From positions 7,011,501 through 7,075,500 of the forward strand of contig NZ_JAPEMB010000001.1 in assembly GCF_026343125.1 (NCBI RefSeq): a stretch of DNA of 64,000 nt. Direction: 5' to 3'. The notes under the pieces are model-generated. The model made no database searches. It saw only the letters and a program-made list of their open reading frames with translations, and was not told the DNA's origin. Source of the stretch: Streptomyces sp. NBC_00094 (GTDB lineage Bacteria > Actinomycetota > Actinomycetes > Streptomycetales > Streptomycetaceae). Below, in pieces: positions 17,644 through 25,416 of the stretch (positions within the stretch are counted from its first letter, which is position 1; every line of letters begins with the position of its first letter). The position numbers and the translations under genes were made by a program.

Positions 17644-18648
17644 TCAGCCTCCCAGCTTCTTGCGGTTGTGACGGGAGACGAGCGCCTGGACGCCGCCGAT
17701 GAGCAGGAGCAGCAGGAGCATGATCCAGGCGATGGCGGAGGCCTGGCCCAGCGAGTTGTTCACCCACCCCTTCTCGTACATCAGCAGGCTCAGCGTCTGG
17801 AACTGGTTGCCGCTGCCACCGCTGATGCCGACGCTGCCGCCGTAGAGCATCGGCTCGCCGAAGAGCTGGGTCGCGCCGATGGTGGAGACGACGACGGTGA
17901 AGAGGATCGTCGGCCGGATCGACGGGATGGTGACGCTGATGAACTGGCGCCAGCGCGAGGCCCCGTCGAGCGAGGCGGCCTCGTACAGGTCCTGGGGGAC
18001 GGCCTGCATGGCGGCCAGGTAGATCAGCGCGTTGTAGCCGGTCCAGCGCCAGGTGACGATCACCGAGATGGCGATCTGCGCCGGCCACTTGGACGACTCC
18101 CAGTGGACAGGTCCGACGCCGATCCAGTCGAGGATGGTGTTGATCATCCCGTAGTCGGTGTTGAACAGCTGGGCGAAGACCAGGGTCGCCGCCGCGATCG
18201 ACGTGGCGTACGGAGCGAGGATCGCGATCCGGAAGAAGCCGCGGCCGCGGAGCTTGTAGTTGAGCAGGTGCGCCAGGCCCAGGGCGATGAGCAGCTGGGG
18301 AACGGTCGCGATGATCCCGATGGTGAAGGTGTTGAAGAGCGCGTTCCAGAAGAACTCGCTGGTCGCGAGGTCGGTGTAGTTCTCCAGGCCCTTCCACTGC
18401 GGGTCTCCGCCGAGCTCGACCCGGTTGAGCGAGAGCCAGCCCGTGTAGATCAGCGGGAAGAGGCCGAAGGCGGCGAAGGTGAGGAAGAAGGGGGCGATGA
18501 AGACGTACGGGATCGCCTTGATGTCCCAGCGGTAGAGCGTGCTGCGCCAGCCGCCCGAGGTGGAGCGGTGGTTCCGGGGGCCGGTGGAGGAGGGCGGTGC
18601 GGCGGGCGGCGGGGAGCCGTCAGGCCTCGCCCGAACGGAGGTGGCCAC
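17644..18648 (-). CDS. cebF: cello-oligosaccharide ABC transporter permease CebF
   Basis: Permease of 334 residues with a hydrophilic N-terminus (1-45) and six membrane helices starting at IPYVFIAPFFLTFAAFGLFP. The EAA loop is YEAASLDGASRWRQFISVTIPSIRP. It forms the channel with CebG. ATG start; 93 bases separate it from cebE, the usual spacing between a highly expressed binding protein and its permeases. Confidence 0.9.
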   Translation of the reverse strand: MATSVRARPDGSPPPAAPPSSTGPRNHRSTSGGWRSTLYRWDIKAIPYVFIAPFFLTFAAFGLFPLIYTGWLSLNRVELGGDPQWKGLENYTDLATSEFFWNALFNTFTIGIIATVPQLLIALGLAHLLNYKLRGRGFFRIAILAPYATSIAAATLVFAQLFNTDYGMINTILDWIGVGPVHWESSKWPAQIAISVIVTWRWTGYNALIYLAAMQAVPQDLYEAASLDGASRWRQFISVTIPSIRPTILFTVVVSTIGATQLFGEPMLYGGSVGISGGSGNQFQTLSLLMYEKGWVNNSLGQASAIAWIMLLLLLLIGGVQALVSRHNRKKLGG

Positions 18649-18741
18649 GGGGGCGTCCTTCCAGGTCGATGCGTGCGGTGGTGCGGACGGTGCCGGTCCG
18701 CCGCCGCCCGCAGGCGGCGGCGGACCGGCACACGGCCCCCG

Positions 18742-20085
18742 CTACTGGTCGATCTTGTCGTTGACCAGCTTCTTGACGTTCTCCCAGGCCTTGGCCGGGT
18801 CGGTGCCGCGCTGCTCGATGTCGAGGATGCCGTTGTCGGTGAGGAAGGTCTTCACCTGGCCGTCCCAGCGGCTGATGACCGCGGGCGTGATCCCGGCGGC
18901 GGCGGACGAGAAGATCTTGCCGACCGGGGTGTCGCCGAAGTACGGAAGCTTGGCGTCCTGGACCGCCGAGGAGGTGAGCGTGTCCTTGGACGAGGGGATG
19001 TTGCCGTTGACCGCGAAGACCTTGGCGTGCTGCTCGGGGGCGGTCAGCCAGGCGGCGAGCTCGGCCGCCTCCTTGGTGTGCTTGCCGGACTTCGGCACGG
19101 CGAGGAAGGCGCCGCCCCAGTTACCGGCGACCGGCGGTGCGGCGATGTCCCACTTGCCCTGGTTGGCGGGGCCGGCCTGGTCCTTGATGATGCCGGTCAT
19201 CCAGCTCGGGCAGGCGACGGTGGCGAACTTGGAGTTCTTGAAGGCGGCGTTCCAGGTGCCCTTCTCGTCGAACTGGCGGAGCTTGGCGGTGAGTCCGCCC
19301 TTGCTCGCCGCGACGGCGGTCTCCCAGGCCTTCTTCACGCCGGGGCTGTTCTCCCAGTCGAGCTTGCCGCTCGCGTCGGCGTACTGGACGGGGTCGCTGG
19401 AGATGACGGCGTTGAACAGGCCGCTCGCCGAGTCGTGGAAGGCGGTGCCGGCGGGCGCGTTCTTCTTGTACGTCGCGCCGGCCTCGATGAACTTGGACCA
19501 GTCGCCGGACCACAGCTTGGCGACTTCCTCGCGGGCGGTGGGCAGCTTGGCCTTGGCGAAGAGGTCCTTGTTGTAGCAGATGGCCATCGGGCCGATGTCG
19601 GTACCGAGGCCGATGACCTTGCCGTCGGCGGTCGACGCCTGCTTGACCTTCCAGTCGAGGAAGGCACCGATGTCCGCGCCGCCCTCCTTGCTCAGGTCGA
19701 CCCACTTGTCGGCCATGCTCTCGCCGGTCGCCTCGGCGACGTAGCCGACCTCGACGGCCTGGATGTCGGCGAGACCGTTGTTCTGGGCGAGGCGCAGCTT
19801 GAGCGTGTCCCAGTACTTCTGGCCGTCGGAGACGTTCGTCTCCTCGATCTTGATGTTCGGGTGGGCCTTCTCGTACTCGGCGTAGAGCTTGGCGCCGGTC
19901 TTGTTGTCGTACCCGAAGGAACCGAAGGTCCCGACCCGCAGGGTGATCGTGCCGCCGCCCTGGGCATCGCCGCCCGTGTCGTCGCTGTCGCTGCCGCAAC
20001 CGGTGAGCAGGGTCGTACCGGTCACGACGACGGCGACCGCCGCGATCGCCGCACGGCGTCCGCGTCTGCTGATGGAAGTGCGCAT
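18742..20085 (-). CDS. cebE: cello-oligosaccharide-binding lipoprotein CebE
   Basis: Extracellular solute-binding protein of 447 residues. The signal peptide ends in lipobox LLTGC with lipidated C30, then a serine/aspartate-rich linker. The mature fold shows family 1 binding-protein landmarks (ITLRVGTFGSFGYDN, YEKAHPNIKIEETNV, ADIQAVEVGYV, LPYFGDTPVGKIF). The ATG at 20085 has GAGGAG at good distance; one slightly upstream would only lengthen the signal. It heads cebE-cebF-cebG-bglC. A promoter with perfect TTGACA and a CebR box just downstream of it point to direct repression by CebR. Confidence 0.93.
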   Translation of the reverse strand: MRTSISRRGRRAAIAAVAVVVTGTTLLTGCGSDSDDTGGDAQGGGTITLRVGTFGSFGYDNKTGAKLYAEYEKAHPNIKIEETNVSDGQKYWDTLKLRLAQNNGLADIQAVEVGYVAEATGESMADKWVDLSKEGGADIGAFLDWKVKQASTADGKVIGLGTDIGPMAICYNKDLFAKAKLPTAREEVAKLWSGDWSKFIEAGATYKKNAPAGTAFHDSASGLFNAVISSDPVQYADASGKLDWENSPGVKKAWETAVAASKGGLTAKLRQFDEKGTWNAAFKNSKFATVACPSWMTGIIKDQAGPANQGKWDIAAPPVAGNWGGAFLAVPKSGKHTKEAAELAAWLTAPEQHAKVFAVNGNIPSSKDTLTSSAVQDAKLPYFGDTPVGKIFSSAAAGITPAVISRWDGQVKTFLTDNGILDIEQRGTDPAKAWENVKKLVNDKIDQ

Positions 20086-20195
20086 TCCACTCTCCTCGTC
20101 CAAGGTGGTGCTCGTTGTGCGCCAGGAGGTCCGGCCGGCTGATCGCGGCTCGGCGGCTGCCCGCCAGGACCTCGTGCAGGCTGTGTGCGCCCCGA

Positions 20196-20209
20196 TGGGA
20201 GCGCTCCCA
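20196..20209. promoter_or_regulatory. perfect CebR box, cebE side
   Basis: TGGGAGCGCTCCCA, the published 14-bp CebR operator, lies just downstream of the predicted cebE -10 element, where a bound repressor would block initiation. Confidence 0.92.
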
Positions 20210-20222
20210 CGTCGTTGCCGGA

Positions 20223-20252
20223 AGGTTGCTGCCTGGCGGGTACGGGTGTCAA
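20223..20252 (-). promoter_or_regulatory. candidate cebE promoter
   Basis: On the minus strand TTGACA (20252-20247) is followed after 18 bases by CAACCT (20228-20223). The -35 is a perfect consensus and the -10 is weak. The CebR box at 20196-20209 would overlap the first transcribed bases. Confidence 0.55.
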
Positions 20253-20373
20253 GACATGAACGCGGATTCGTTACCGGAAGGTTTTCCGGGGGTTTCGCCG
20301 GGGCCTCGCGGGGTCGGGGCCGTCATCTCCTGAACGCACGCTCGTGGCGTGGAGTGATGCGCGTGGACTAGTG

Positions 20374-20387
20374 TGGGAGCGCTCCCA
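20374..20387. promoter_or_regulatory. perfect CebR box, cebR side
   Basis: A second perfect TGGGAGCGCTCCCA lies in the cebE-cebR intergenic region (20086-20500), next to a candidate -10 TAGTGT (20369-20374) reading toward cebR. This suggests autorepression. The rest of that intergenic stretch shows no further gene. Confidence 0.88.
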
Positions 20388-20500
20388 TCCCTGTCGTGGC
20401 ATGGGTGAGCAACACGATGCTCCGACGACATGGACGAACAGTGCGATGTCCGTCGACACGAGTGAGCAGCGCGATGTCCTACGAGGGGAGTTCGGCGGTT

Positions 20501-21523
20501 GTGAATGGACGGCAGAGCGGCAGACCGACCCTGGAACAGGTCGCGGCCAGGGCCGGAGTCGGCCGGGGAACGGTCTCCCGGGTGATCAACGGCTCCCCCC
20601 GGGTGAGCGAACAGACCAGAACGGCCGTCGCCAGAGCCGTCGCCGAACTCGGCTACGTACCCAACCAGGCCGCCCGCGCCCTCGCCGGCAGCCGCACCGA
20701 CGCGATCGCGCTCGTCATCCCCGAGGTCGAGGCCCGCCTCTTCGCGGAGCCGTACTTCCTCGACCTCATCCGCGGCGTCAGCGCCGAACTGGCCGACGCC
20801 GACAAACAGCTGCTGCTCACCCTGGTCCGCAGCGAGCAGGAGCGGCAGCGCTTCGAGCAGTACCTCGCCGCCCAGCGCGTCGACGGGGTGCTGCTCGCCT
20901 CCGTCCACGGCGACGACCCGCTGCCCGAACGCATCCGCGAGCTGGGCCTCCCGGTCGTCATGAACGGCCGCCGCTCGGAGGCCGAGCCCGTGCCGTACGT
21001 CGACTCCGACAACATCGGGGCCGGTCGCGCCGCCGTCGCGCACCTCGTGGGAGGCGGCCGGAGCCGGATCGCGACCGTCACCGGGCCGCTCGACATGTAC
21101 GTGGCCCGCGCCCGCCTCGGCGGCTACCGCGCCGGGCTTGCCGAGGCCGGGCACGCCCCGGACGAGGACCTCGTCTCGGCCGGCGACTTCACCGAGGAGG
21201 GCGGCAGGCGGGCCATGCGGCTGCTGCTCGACCGCAGGCCGGACCTGGACGCCGTCTTCGTCGCCTCCGACGTGATGGCGGCCGGGGCGCGCGGGGTGCT
21301 GCGGGAGGTCGGCCGGCGGGTCCCCGAGGACGTGGCGCTCGTGGGCGTCGACGACTCGGCGGTGGCCCGGCTGATGGACCCGCCGCTGACGAGTGTCCGG
21401 CAGCCCATCGAGGAGATGGGCCGCACCATGGCCCGGATGCTGCTCCAGCACATCGCGGGCGGCCCCGAGGGCGCCCCGAAGCGGGTCCTGCCCACGGAAC
21501 TGGTGGTCCGGGGCTCCTGCTGA
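20501..21523 (+). CDS. cebR: LacI-family cellobiose-responsive repressor CebR
   Basis: Repressor of 340 residues. The N-terminal HTH PTLEQVAARAGVGRGTVSRVINGSPRVS and hinge ARALAGSRTDAIALV are followed by a periplasmic-binding-like effector domain (GVDDSAVARLMDPPLTSVRQP). It matches known CebR proteins closely. GTG at 20501 (VNGRQSGRPTLEQVA) is preferred because family members begin there and GAGGGGAG lies about ten bases upstream; an ATG at 20474 is possible. It binds the 14-bp boxes in this window and is released by cellobiose (family knowledge). A strong terminator follows at 21746. Confidence 0.93.
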   Translation: MNGRQSGRPTLEQVAARAGVGRGTVSRVINGSPRVSEQTRTAVARAVAELGYVPNQAARALAGSRTDAIALVIPEVEARLFAEPYFLDLIRGVSAELADADKQLLLTLVRSEQERQRFEQYLAAQRVDGVLLASVHGDDPLPERIRELGLPVVMNGRRSEAEPVPYVDSDNIGAGRAAVAHLVGGGRSRIATVTGPLDMYVARARLGGYRAGLAEAGHAPDEDLVSAGDFTEEGGRRAMRLLLDRRPDLDAVFVASDVMAAGARGVLREVGRRVPEDVALVGVDDSAVARLMDPPLTSVRQPIEEMGRTMARMLLQHIAGGPEGAPKRVLPTELVVRGSC

Positions 21524-21745
21524 CGGCCCCCGGCTCAGGCGGCGCCGGGCGGAGCGGCCGTCCGGTCCGAAGGCGAGGACATCGCCGTCGTCGACCCGCC
21601 GCTCCGTTGCTCGTCGTCTCGCCCCGCCATACGGATCCCCACCCCTGGTATCGATCGAACGGCGCACAGCGTAAGGGAGCGGTGATCGCCCCACCGTTCG
21701 GGACCGGTGGGCGGCGGCCGGCCGGGGAGGTCGCGCAGAGGGAAA

Positions 21746-21777
21746 GGCCGGACGGGGTTCTCGGACCCCGTCCGGCC
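21746..21777. terminator. bidirectional terminator, 13-bp stem
   Basis: GGCCGGACGGGGT and ACCCCGTCCGGCC form a perfect 13-bp stem around loop TCTCGG, between convergent cebR and the GH6 cellulase gene. No other feature is seen in 21524-21804. Confidence 0.88.
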
Positions 21778-21804
21778 ATCTTGCGGTATCCCCTCAGAGG
21801 GGTG

Positions 21805-23571
21805 TTACAGCGCCGGGTAGGCGTTCTTCAGGAGCTCCTGGAACTGGGCCGAGAACCACGCGCCCGAGAGCGGGGCGTCCGGCAGCGAGCCCGACATGCT
21901 GTTCCCGTTCCGGGCGTTGCCCGTGTAGGTCGGGTCGCACATCCGGTCGAAGCCCTTGCCGTCGTTGTTCGGGATCTCCTTGCTGGCGCCGTCGGACTCG
22001 CCCGGGGGCTTCACCCAGACGTACGCGTCGATGCCCGCGGCGGGCGCCGCCTGGGGCCGCTCGCCGAGTCCGGCACCGGACTGGTTGCACCAGTTGCCGA
22101 GGTGGATGCGGCGGTCGTACTTGCCTCCGTTGACGTACGTGTCGACGCTGGTCAGCGCGCCCGGGCCGGTGGGCCGCTGGGTGCCGCCCCAGCCGTTGCG
22201 GGAGGTGTCGATCAGCATGCCGAGGTTGCTGTCGAAGCCGATCGAGACCAGCTTGGCGCGCATCGCCTGGGCGTAGGACAGCTCGTCGGTGTACTGGTTC
22301 CAGTCGATCCACTTCGACGTGCGCACGGACGTGCCGTTGACGGAGTCCCCGATCTTGAAGTGGTCCTCCTTCAGCGCGCTGTAGTTGGCGGTGTTGACGA
22401 TGAAGCCGTGCACGTTGGCGACCGTGGAGCCCTCGGCCGTGGCGGCCTGCTTGAACAGCTCGGCGGAGGGGCCGAAGTTGCTGTCCCAGCCCAGCCAGCC
22501 GTGGTGGCCGGCGTCGACGTAGTTGTAGACGTTGCCGATCGAGCCCAGCTTGTTGAGGGCGTAGCCGACGCCGGTGATGTAGTTGCCGTTGGCCTTCATG
22601 ACGTCACAGTTGGCGGTTCCCGTGGGACGCCCGGAGACGTTGGTGACCAGGTTGGGCAGCGAGTCGATCTCGACCGTGGTGACGATCCGCAGGCCCGCGT
22701 ACTTCGCGTCGCCGAGGATCGCGGCGATCGGGTCGATGTACTCGGTCTTGTAACGGTTGATCTCGGTCGGGCCCAGCTCGCCGTTGGAGGCGAGCGCGGC
22801 ACAGTCGCGGCCGGGCAGGTTGTAGATGACCAGCTGGACGACGAGCTCGCCGGAGCCCTTCTGCTCCAGGGCCTTGTCGAGGTGGGCGCGCAGGCCCATC
22901 GAGGTGGCGGAGCCGTTGATGGCGGCGATCCGGTCCAGCCAGACACCGGTCGGCTGGTTCGACACCTTGGTGCCGCCCGGCTCGGCCGCGGCCTTCGCGG
23001 ACCACTCCGGGTTCACGTACACCTTGGCACCGGCGTACGGGTTGTCGGCCTTGGTCCCGGCCGGCGGCGGCGTGGTGGGGGGCGTCGTCGGCGGGGTGGT
23101 CGGGGGAGTGGTGGGCGGGGTGGTGGGCGGCGTCGTCGGAGTCGCGCCGTTGCAGACGACCCCGTTCAGCGTGAAGGTGGCCGGCACCGCGTTCGTACCG
23201 CTGTACGAGCCGTTGAAGCCGAAGGAGGTCGAGCCGCCGGTGGCGAGGGTCCCGTTGTACGAGACGTTCTTGGCGGTGACGGCGGCGCTCGACTGGGTGA
23301 TGGTCGCGTTCCAGCCCTGCGTGACCTGCTGGTTTCCGGCGTAGGACCACTCGACGGTCCAGGAGGCCACGGGGTCACCGGTGTTGGTGACGGTCACGTT
23401 GGCGCCGAAGCCGGTGCTCCACTGGTTGGTGACCTGGTAGTCGACCTTGCAGCCGGGGGTGGCGGCGCCGGCGGTGGCGGTGCCGAAGACGGTGGCGGTG
23501 GCGCCGGTGGCCGTGATGAGGCCGAGCGCCGCCAGGAGGGCGGTGCGGCTGGTGCTTCTGGTGCGGCTCAT
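21805..23571 (-). CDS. secreted GH6 cellulase (1,4-beta-cellobiohydrolase type) with CBM2
   Basis: Exported cellulase of 588 residues that releases cellobiose from cellulose. Order: signal peptide (to about 35), CBM2 (about 37-140, CKVDYQVTNQWSTGFGANV with conserved tryptophans), a TPPT-repeat linker, then the GH6 domain. GH6 landmarks include VIYNLPGRDCAALASNGE, TVEIDSLPNLVTN, NYVDAGHHGWLGW and DTSRNGWGG. The C-terminal loops and length fit a cellobiohydrolase better than an endoglucanase. It starts 17 bases after the GH5 stop, so the two form an operon from a CebR-controlled promoter near 25.2 kb. Confidence 0.92.
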   Translation of the reverse strand: MSRTRSTSRTALLAALGLITATGATATVFGTATAGAATPGCKVDYQVTNQWSTGFGANVTVTNTGDPVASWTVEWSYAGNQQVTQGWNATITQSSAAVTAKNVSYNGTLATGGSTSFGFNGSYSGTNAVPATFTLNGVVCNGATPTTPPTTPPTTPPTTPPTTPPTTPPPAGTKADNPYAGAKVYVNPEWSAKAAAEPGGTKVSNQPTGVWLDRIAAINGSATSMGLRAHLDKALEQKGSGELVVQLVIYNLPGRDCAALASNGELGPTEINRYKTEYIDPIAAILGDAKYAGLRIVTTVEIDSLPNLVTNVSGRPTGTANCDVMKANGNYITGVGYALNKLGSIGNVYNYVDAGHHGWLGWDSNFGPSAELFKQAATAEGSTVANVHGFIVNTANYSALKEDHFKIGDSVNGTSVRTSKWIDWNQYTDELSYAQAMRAKLVSIGFDSNLGMLIDTSRNGWGGTQRPTGPGALTSVDTYVNGGKYDRRIHLGNWCNQSGAGLGERPQAAPAAGIDAYVWVKPPGESDGASKEIPNNDGKGFDRMCDPTYTGNARNGNSMSGSLPDAPLSGAWFSAQFQELLKNAYPAL

Positions 23572-23588
23572 GCGGGTGGGGATTCCTT

Positions 23589-25142
23589 TCAGGGGGTGAG
23601 GCTGCGCAGGTGATCGCGCAGCCCGATGCCGAATGCGGTGGGGGTGCCGTCGTACGAACTGATCAGGGCCGGGCCGGAGTTGCAGTTCCAGGTGTTCCAG
23701 GTCCAGCCCAGGTACGAGAGGCCGCGGTCGTCGAACCACTTCATGACGCGGTCGATGAACGCGTGTCCGCAGGTGTTCTCACCGATCTCGCCCGCGAGGA
23801 GCGGAACGCCGGCGGCTACCGGGGCGAGGGTGTTGTTCCAGCACGTCTCGTCGGCACAGGTGTTGAAGTTGTAGACGTGCCAGGCGGCGGCCAGATTGCC
23901 CGCCGGGTCTGTGGGCTTGTACGTCAGCCACTGGCTCAGGTCGTTGGAGTACGCGATGCCCGGGACGAGAACCAGGTTCTTCGCCCCCGTGGCGCGGACC
24001 GCGTCCACCAGGTCCTGCATGCCGGCGACCTCGTAGCCGATGCCGGGGCAGGTACCGCCGTCGCGCCAGCAGGACCAGGCCTGCGTCGCGGTGGAGGTGG
24101 CCCGGTCCGGATAGGGCTCGTTGAACAGGTCGAACACGACCCGCTTGTCGTTCTTGAAGGTGTTCGCCACCGAGGTCCAGAAGGCCGGGGTGTACTGGGC
24201 GCCCGGCATGGGCTTCTGGCAGGAGGCGTGCACGTCGGCGCAGCCCGCGGAGTTACCCGTGTACTGCCCGTGCGTCCAGTGGAGTTCGACGACCGGGGTC
24301 ATGCCGTGGGCGAGGACCTTGGTCACCAGGTCCTTGACCGCGTTGATGTAGTTCGTGCCCCGGTACTCGGGCTTGATGTTGTCCAGGCCGAGCCAGCACT
24401 CCTCGTTGAGGGGGATGCGGACCGTGTTGGCCTTCCAGTCGGCGATGGCCTTGACCGAGGCGTCGTCGACGGGACCGTCGAAGAAGCCGTAGCCCTGGAC
24501 GCACATGAACTCGCCGCCGGAGCGGTTGACGCCGAGGAGACGGCGGACCGCGCCGTTCTGGTCGGTGAACTTGTTGCCCGTGACGCCGAGTTCGGGCGCG
24601 CCGGAGACCGGTGTGGGGGGAGGCAGCGTCGGAGGTGTGGTCGGGGGAGTCGTCGGGTCGGTGGGTGCGGGGGTGGGTGTCGTGGCCGTCGGCGTCGGCG
24701 TGGGGGTCGGCGTCGGCGGCACGTCCGTGTTGCAGGGCGTTCCGTTGAGCGTGAAGGCGGTGGGTGCGGTGTTGGCACCCGTCCAGGAGGCGATGAAGCC
24801 GCCCGTCACCTTCGCGCCCGTGCCGAGCGCCGCGTTCCAGCTCTCGTTGACGACCGTGACGGCGGTCCCGGACTGGGACCACTTGCCGCCCCAGCCCTGG
24901 CTGACGACCTGGCCGGCCGGGAAGTCGAAGCCGATGCTCCAACTACTCAGCGCGGAACTGTTGTTGGTGACGGTGACGGCACCCTGGTAGCCGCCGGCCC
25001 ACTGGCCGACGACCGAGTACTCCACCGTGCAGACGGGTGCGGCCGCGGCTCCTGAGGCCGCACCCAGAACGGCGAGCGAGGTGCTCGCCATCGTGAGCGC
25101 TGCTCCTGCGAGCAGCGCGGACAGACGTGGGGGATGTCGCAT
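23589..25142 (-). CDS. secreted GH5 endoglucanase with CBM2
   Basis: Exported endo-beta-1,4-glucanase of 517 residues. A signal peptide (ending SGAAAAP) is followed by CBM2 (about 38-140, CTVEYSVVGQWAGGYQGAV), a PTPTPT/TPPTTPP linker (about 145-180) and a GH5 TIM barrel. The acid/base Glu is in VVFDLFNEPYP and the nucleophile Glu is likely in PLLAGEIGENT; HWTHGQY and GWTWNTW are typical. ATG at 25142 is chosen because the signal peptide begins there. It is first in an operon with GH6 and divergent from GH48, with CebR boxes in between. Confidence 0.9.
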   Translation of the reverse strand: MRHPPRLSALLAGAALTMASTSLAVLGAASGAAAAPVCTVEYSVVGQWAGGYQGAVTVTNNSSALSSWSIGFDFPAGQVVSQGWGGKWSQSGTAVTVVNESWNAALGTGAKVTGGFIASWTGANTAPTAFTLNGTPCNTDVPPTPTPTPTPTATTPTPAPTDPTTPPTTPPTLPPPTPVSGAPELGVTGNKFTDQNGAVRRLLGVNRSGGEFMCVQGYGFFDGPVDDASVKAIADWKANTVRIPLNEECWLGLDNIKPEYRGTNYINAVKDLVTKVLAHGMTPVVELHWTHGQYTGNSAGCADVHASCQKPMPGAQYTPAFWTSVANTFKNDKRVVFDLFNEPYPDRATSTATQAWSCWRDGGTCPGIGYEVAGMQDLVDAVRATGAKNLVLVPGIAYSNDLSQWLTYKPTDPAGNLAAAWHVYNFNTCADETCWNNTLAPVAAGVPLLAGEIGENTCGHAFIDRVMKWFDDRGLSYLGWTWNTWNCNSGPALISSYDGTPTAFGIGLRDHLRSLTP

Positions 25143-25190
25143 GAGCGAGTCCTGACAGCGAGGGCACATCGTGACGATGTGCCGACTGGA

Positions 25191-25204
25191 CGGAATCGCT
25201 CCCA
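25191..25204. promoter_or_regulatory. imperfect CebR box before GH5-GH6
   Basis: CGGAATCGCTCCCA matches the CebR consensus at 11 of 14 positions, with one perfect half-site (CGCTCCCA). It lies about 50 bases upstream of the GH5 start. On the minus strand TTGACG (25229-25224) stands upstream, putting the box near -10/+1. Confidence 0.6.
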
Positions 25205-25295
25205 CTGGTCGGGCAGACCGTAGCGTCAACAGACGCCAAGCAAAAGAGGGGTTGAGTAAATTTCCCCGTCAGCTGCCTTCGACTCTTCACACACC

Positions 25296-25324
25296 TTGAC
25301 GCCGATGCGCCCCAACTGCACAGT
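25296..25324 (+). promoter_or_regulatory. candidate GH48 promoter
   Basis: TTGACG (25296-25301), 17 bases, then CACAGT (25319-25324). The -35 is good and the -10 is weak. A perfect CebR box starts at the last base of the -10. Confidence 0.45.
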
Positions 25325-25337
25325 GGGAGCGCTCCCA
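25324..25337. promoter_or_regulatory. perfect CebR box before GH48
   Basis: TGGGAGCGCTCCCA within the larger perfect palindrome CAGTGGGAGCGCTCCCACTG (25321-25340). It overlaps the predicted start of GH48 transcription and lies 80 bases before the ATG. Confidence 0.9.
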
Positions 25338-25416
25338 CTGGTTCACAGCTTGTCCCCACGAGCTCATCCCGCTCTTCGCACCCCCATCCTCCCGAGCCGC
25401 GAGGAGAACCACCCGC

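Noticed and set aside
23066..23140. Possible independent tandem repeat element
   Set aside because: It encodes the TPPT linker between CBM2 and the GH6 domain; such slippage-prone linkers are usual in cellulases.
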